Shown here: piece after piece, positions 60,799 to 64,000 of the stretch
Numbering within the stretch: the first letter of the stretch is position 1
How the letters are laid out: each line of letters starts with the position of its first letter
Source of the DNA: Desulfovibrio sp. G11
Lineage (GTDB): Bacteria; Desulfobacterota; Desulfovibrionia; Desulfovibrionales; Desulfovibrionaceae
NCBI RefSeq assembly: GCF_900243745.1
Contig: NZ_LT984798.1
Coordinates: 496,001-560,000, forward strand
Reading direction: 5' to 3'
DNA length: 64,000 nucleotides
The notes under the pieces: generated by a model
Database searches by the model: none
What the model saw: the letters and a program-made list of their open reading frames with translations, nothing else
What the model was told of the DNA's origin: nothing
Program-made: the position numbers and the translations under genes

Positions 60799-61485
60799 AT
60801 GTCTGCACTCTACAAATTTTCCGATGTGAACAAAATTTTTTCCGCACCCGGGGAAAATCTTGAAATTCTCAAAGATATCAGCCTGGTTGTGAACGAAGGC
60901 GAAGCTCTTGCCATTGTGGGGGCTTCCGGTTCGGGCAAAAGCACCCTCTTGCATCTTATGGGTGCTCTTGATACTCCAAGTACGGGCGCCGTCTATTTTG
61001 ACGGGCAGGACATGGCCCACATGACACCTGACCAGAAAGCGGCCTTCCGCAATAAAACCCTGGGCTTCGTTTTTCAGTTTCATCACCTTTTGCCGGAGTT
61101 TTCGGCAGTGGAAAACGTGGCAATGCCGGCCATCATCGGCGGTGAACGCCAGTCAGCCGTTATGCCCAAGGCCCGGGAAATGCTTGAACGCGTCGGCCTT
61201 GCGGCCCGTATGGACGGCAAGGTAGCCACACTTTCCGGCGGCGAGCGGCAAAGGGTAGCCATCGCCCGCTCGGTGCTGATGCGCCCGCGCGTGCTGTTGG
61301 CTGACGAACCCACCGGCAATCTGGACGAACATACCGGAGAGCAGGTGGGCGCGCTTATGAATGAACTTAACCGCGAGCTGGGCATGACTCTCGTGGTCGT
61401 GACGCATAATCGGGAACTGGCCGCGGGTATGGGCCGCATCCTGGAACTGAAAGCGGGGACACTGTATGAAAAAAATCTTGCGTAA
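60799..61485 (+). CDS. lolD: LolD, ATPase of the lipoprotein-releasing complex
   Basis: A 228-residue ABC ATPase. Walker A GASGSGKSTLLH, signature LSGGERQRVAIARS, Walker B VLLADEPTGNLDEHT and the H-loop VVVTHNREL are intact. It begins two bases after the permease stop, and its own stop lies 20 bases inside bamA, so all three genes are translationally coupled. Confidence 0.95.
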   Translation: MSALYKFSDVNKIFSAPGENLEILKDISLVVNEGEALAIVGASGSGKSTLLHLMGALDTPSTGAVYFDGQDMAHMTPDQKAAFRNKTLGFVFQFHHLLPEFSAVENVAMPAIIGGERQSAVMPKAREMLERVGLAARMDGKVATLSGGERQRVAIARSVLMRPRVLLADEPTGNLDEHTGEQVGALMNELNRELGMTLVVVTHNRELAAGMGRILELKAGTLYEKNLA

Positions 61486-64000
61486 TATCCTGTCTAACAT
61501 TCTTTGCGTCACCGCTCTGGTATGCGCCGTCCAGCTTATGCCCCGCGAGGCCGGCGCGTCACAGGGGCCTCTTGTTCTGGTGCTGCCCTTTCAGGTAAAT
61601 GCCGGACCGGAAATGCCCAATGCCGCTCAGGACGTACCCCAGATCATCGCTGACCAGCTCAAGCAAAGCGGCATGCGCGTTGTGCCTATGAATACGGCGC
61701 GGCAACTGCAACGCAGCAACGGTGAAACCATTGACCTTGCCACGGCGCGCGCCCTGGGCCGTCAGGCCGGAGCGCAGCTTGTCATTTACGGCAGCTTCAA
61801 CCAGCTTGGCGACGGCTTCAACATGGATACGCGCCTTGTGCCCGTGCAGCAGGGCGAAGCCGTACCCGCAGGTTTTGAGCGCAACTCGCTCGTAGCCCTC
61901 AGCGACTGCGCCAGCACCCTGGCCGGACGCGCTGCGGAACTCACGGGAGCCAGCGCTGCCCCCGCCGCCCCGCAGTCCGGCGACGACGGCCCCGGCCTTG
62001 TGCCCATGGGTACGCCCACGGCGGCCAAGGGCGGCCTGGCCGATGTACAGGTTCGCGGCATGAGCGTTATGGATCCGGATACCGTACTCATGCGCCTGAC
62101 CATCCGCAAAGGTGATACCCCCGATGCCCACGCCATCAACGAGGAAGTGAAGCGCATCTGGGAAATGGGATATTTCAGCGATGTGCAGGCCAGCCTTGAA
62201 GGCAACGTGCTGGTCTTCACCGTGGTGGAAAAACCCCGCATCGACAACATCATTGTCGAAGGGTCCAAAGGTGTGGACCAGGAAGACGTCATTGCCGCCA
62301 TGGGCACAAGAACCGGTAACGTGCTCAACGAGCAGGTGCTTTCCGACGACCTGCAAAAAATTACCGAACTGTACCGCAAGGAAGGCTATTACCTTGCCAA
62401 GGTCAATTACCGTCTTGAAGACCGCCAGAGCGGGCGCGGTGCAGTGCTGGTCATCAATGTGGACGAGGGCAACAAGCTCTACGTCAAAGAAGTGAACATC
62501 GAGGGGCTCAACAAGCTCAGCCGGGGCGACCTTGACAAATACCTTGCCCTCAAGCCGCGGGGCATTTTCTCCTGGCTCACCGGCTCGGGCGTGCTCAAAG
62601 AGGAATACCTCGAGCGCGATACCAACGCCATTGCGGCCTACGGCCTCAATGAAGGCTACATCGACATCCAGGTCGGCGCACCTCAGGTAGACTACAAGGA
62701 CGATGGCATCTACGTCACCTTTGTGGTCAACGAAGGTCCCCGTTATACCGTGCGCAACGTGGTCTTTGCCGGAGACGTCATCGACAGCGAAGACAATATG
62801 CTCGAAGTGGTGCAGATGGATGACTGGAAAAAGTCCAATGACTACTTCTCCCTGACGGTCATGCAGGAAGACTCCAAGCGCCTGACAGACCACTACGCCG
62901 ACTACGGTTACGCCTTCGCCGAGGTGGACACCAAGCTCATCAAGGCAGAAGACGGCAGCGACCAGGTGGACGTAGGCTACCTGATCAACAAAAAGCAGAA
63001 GGTCTTCATCCGCCGCCTGGTGGTTGAAGGCAATACCAAAACGCGCGACAACGTCATCCTGCGCGAAATGCGCCTGGGCGACGGCGACATGTATGAAGGG
63101 GCCAAACTGCGCCGCTCCAACGAACGCCTGAACCGCCTGCGGTACTTCTCTGTCGTGGATATGGAACTTATCCCCACCGGGCAGGAAGACGAAGTGGACC
63201 TCAAGGTCAAGGTCAAGGAAACCAATACCGGCGCCATCATGGGCGGTATCGGCTACTCCAGCTACTATGACGTGGGCGTCACGGCCTCCATTATGGAGCG
63301 CAACCTCTTCGGCCGCGGCTACTGGCTGCAGCTCCAGGGCTTCTTCTCCTGGCGGCGCACATCGGGAACCCTGTCCTTCACCAACCCGCGTGTGTACGAT
63401 ACCGACCTTTCGTTCGGCAACGACATCTATTACACCCACGACTACTGGGACAACTTCACCAAGGATACCATAGGCGACACCGTGCGCTTCGGCTACCCCA
63501 TCGGCGAGTACACGTCCGTGGGCGTGGGCTATCGCCTTGAGCGCTACCACCTGTACGATGTGGCTGACAACAGCTCGCCCTACATCAAGGACTACAAGGG
63601 CATCAACTGGACCAGTGCCGTTTCGGGCCGCATCCTGCGCGATACCACCGACAGCAAGGAACGCCCCACCAAGGGAACCATCGCCCGCCTGTGGGCTGAA
63701 TACGGCGGCGGCGGCCTTGGCGGTACAGACAACTTCGTCAAGAGCGTGGCCGACTGGCAGGGTTTCTGGTCCTTCAACCCGCAAAACACTGTCCACCTGC
63801 GTGGACGCGTGGGCGGTGTGTTCCAGAACACCAGTGACAGGGTCCCCGTGTTTGAACGTTTCTGGGTCGGCGGCATGGACACCATCCGCGGCTACAGCTA
63901 CTCCGACCTTTCGCCCCGCGACTACAAGCACGGCAACGAACAGATCGGCGGCGACCGCATGGCTGTCGGCAACCTGGAGTACATCTGGACATTCCAGAAA
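61466..64000 (+). CDS. bamA: Outer-membrane assembly factor BamA (3' end beyond window)
   Basis: At least 845 codons; the frame stays open to the window end. A signal peptide (MKKILRNILSNILCVTALVCAVQLM) is followed by an N-terminal domain (~33-160) resembling the TolB N-terminal or FlgO-like fold (LVLVLPFQVNAGPEMPNAAQDVPQIIADQLKQSGMRVVP), which classical BamA lacks. POTRA repeats (~190-550) and the beta barrel (from ~590: GAIMGGIGYSSYYDVGVTAS) come next. The loop-6 motif is IRGY near residue 811. It inserts beta-barrel proteins into the outer membrane. It overlaps lolD by 20 bases and lies downstream of the lol genes. Confidence 0.94.
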   Translation, partial: MKKILRNILSNILCVTALVCAVQLMPREAGASQGPLVLVLPFQVNAGPEMPNAAQDVPQIIADQLKQSGMRVVPMNTARQLQRSNGETIDLATARALGRQAGAQLVIYGSFNQLGDGFNMDTRLVPVQQGEAVPAGFERNSLVALSDCASTLAGRAAELTGASAAPAAPQSGDDGPGLVPMGTPTAAKGGLADVQVRGMSVMDPDTVLMRLTIRKGDTPDAHAINEEVKRIWEMGYFSDVQASLEGNVLVFTVVEKPRIDNIIVEGSKGVDQEDVIAAMGTRTGNVLNEQVLSDDLQKITELYRKEGYYLAKVNYRLEDRQSGRGAVLVINVDEGNKLYVKEVNIEGLNKLSRGDLDKYLALKPRGIFSWLTGSGVLKEEYLERDTNAIAAYGLNEGYIDIQVGAPQVDYKDDGIYVTFVVNEGPRYTVRNVVFAGDVIDSEDNMLEVVQMDDWKKSNDYFSLTVMQEDSKRLTDHYADYGYAFAEVDTKLIKAEDGSDQVDVGYLINKKQKVFIRRLVVEGNTKTRDNVILREMRLGDGDMYEGAKLRRSNERLNRLRYFSVVDMELIPTGQEDEVDLKVKVKETNTGAIMGGIGYSSYYDVGVTASIMERNLFGRGYWLQLQGFFSWRRTSGTLSFTNPRVYDTDLSFGNDIYYTHDYWDNFTKDTIGDTVRFGYPIGEYTSVGVGYRLERYHLYDVADNSSPYIKDYKGINWTSAVSGRILRDTTDSKERPTKGTIARLWAEYGGGGLGGTDNFVKSVADWQGFWSFNPQNTVHLRGRVGGVFQNTSDRVPVFERFWVGGMDTIRGYSYSDLSPRDYKHGNEQIGGDRMAVGNLEYIWTFQK

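Noticed and set aside
61559..63931. 790-codon frame antisense to bamA
   Set aside because: It mirrors the high-GC third-position pattern of bamA on the opposite strand; its residues (long Val/Ala/His runs) match no family and no ribosome-binding site fits.
1..64000. CRISPR arrays, rRNA genes or prophage genes
   Set aside because: No regularly spaced repeats, rRNA-like sequence or phage structural genes were seen.

Overview
The window reads as chromosomal DNA from a sulfate-reducing Desulfovibrio, most likely Desulfovibrio desulfuricans. The strongest pointer is a periplasmic nitrate reductase operon in the order napC-napM-napA-napD-napG-napH. That is the arrangement I recall for D. desulfuricans ATCC 27774, and the NapA protein looks nearly identical to my memory of that strain's crystallised enzyme. 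Rubrerythrin, a feoA-feoA-feoB iron locus, a menaquinone-type UbiA prenyltransferase and many tetrahaem or Fe-S proteins fit an anaerobic deltaproteobacterium. No database search was possible, so all names rest on motif and sequence recognition.

Layout. 0-8 kb: a TPR protein with a glutamate-substituted receiver domain, a complete IS4-type insertion sequence, ftsY, a membrane protein ending in an HPt domain, murJ and queF. 8-16 kb: a MogA/MoaB-type molybdopterin protein, a UbiA prenyltransferase, a DarP/YjgA ribosome factor, tRNA-Thr(GGT), and a Tat-exported PHP-domain protein of unknown role. 15-22 kb: an iron-uptake operon (feoA-feoA-feoB plus two secreted proteins), a DMT exporter and an amino-acid permease. 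22-31 kb: a class V aminotransferase, an XRE regulator next to an AT-rich stretch holding an intact IS1595-type element, and a large sensor with two solute-binding domains, a degenerate GGDEF and an intact EAL domain. 29-39 kb: a type I secretion locus (TolC, ABC transporter, HlyD) followed by a membrane sensor with a metal-less HD-GYP domain and a glycosyltransferase. 39-50 kb: rubrerythrin, a FlxA-like protein, a YgjP-type metalloprotease, the KtrA/TrkH potassium system, thiC behind a TPP riboswitch, and small transporters and envelope proteins. 49-54 kb: a PFL/UPF0210 and ACT-domain pair and lysS. 53-59 kb: the nap operon. 59-64 kb: lolE-lolD-bamA, with bamA running off the window end.

How they work together. 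NapC and NapM carry quinol-derived electrons to the Mo-bis-MGD enzyme NapA, NapD chaperones its Tat signal, and NapG/NapH form an Fe-S electron branch. Mog-type and UbiA genes could supply molybdopterin and menaquinone for the same chain. The type I secretion genes, the HD-GYP-like sensor and the nearby EAL protein suggest c-di-GMP-controlled secretion of a surface adhesin, but the secreted substrate is not in the window.

Most start codons were moved inward from the longest reading frame to the codon with a Shine-Dalgarno sequence or the family start. The most unusual items are the metal-less HD-GYP sensor in the secretion operon, the SBP-SBP-GGDEF-EAL protein, the iron operon with two extra secreted proteins, a 115-bp dispersed repeat, two long perfect palindromes, and BamA with an extra N-terminal domain.
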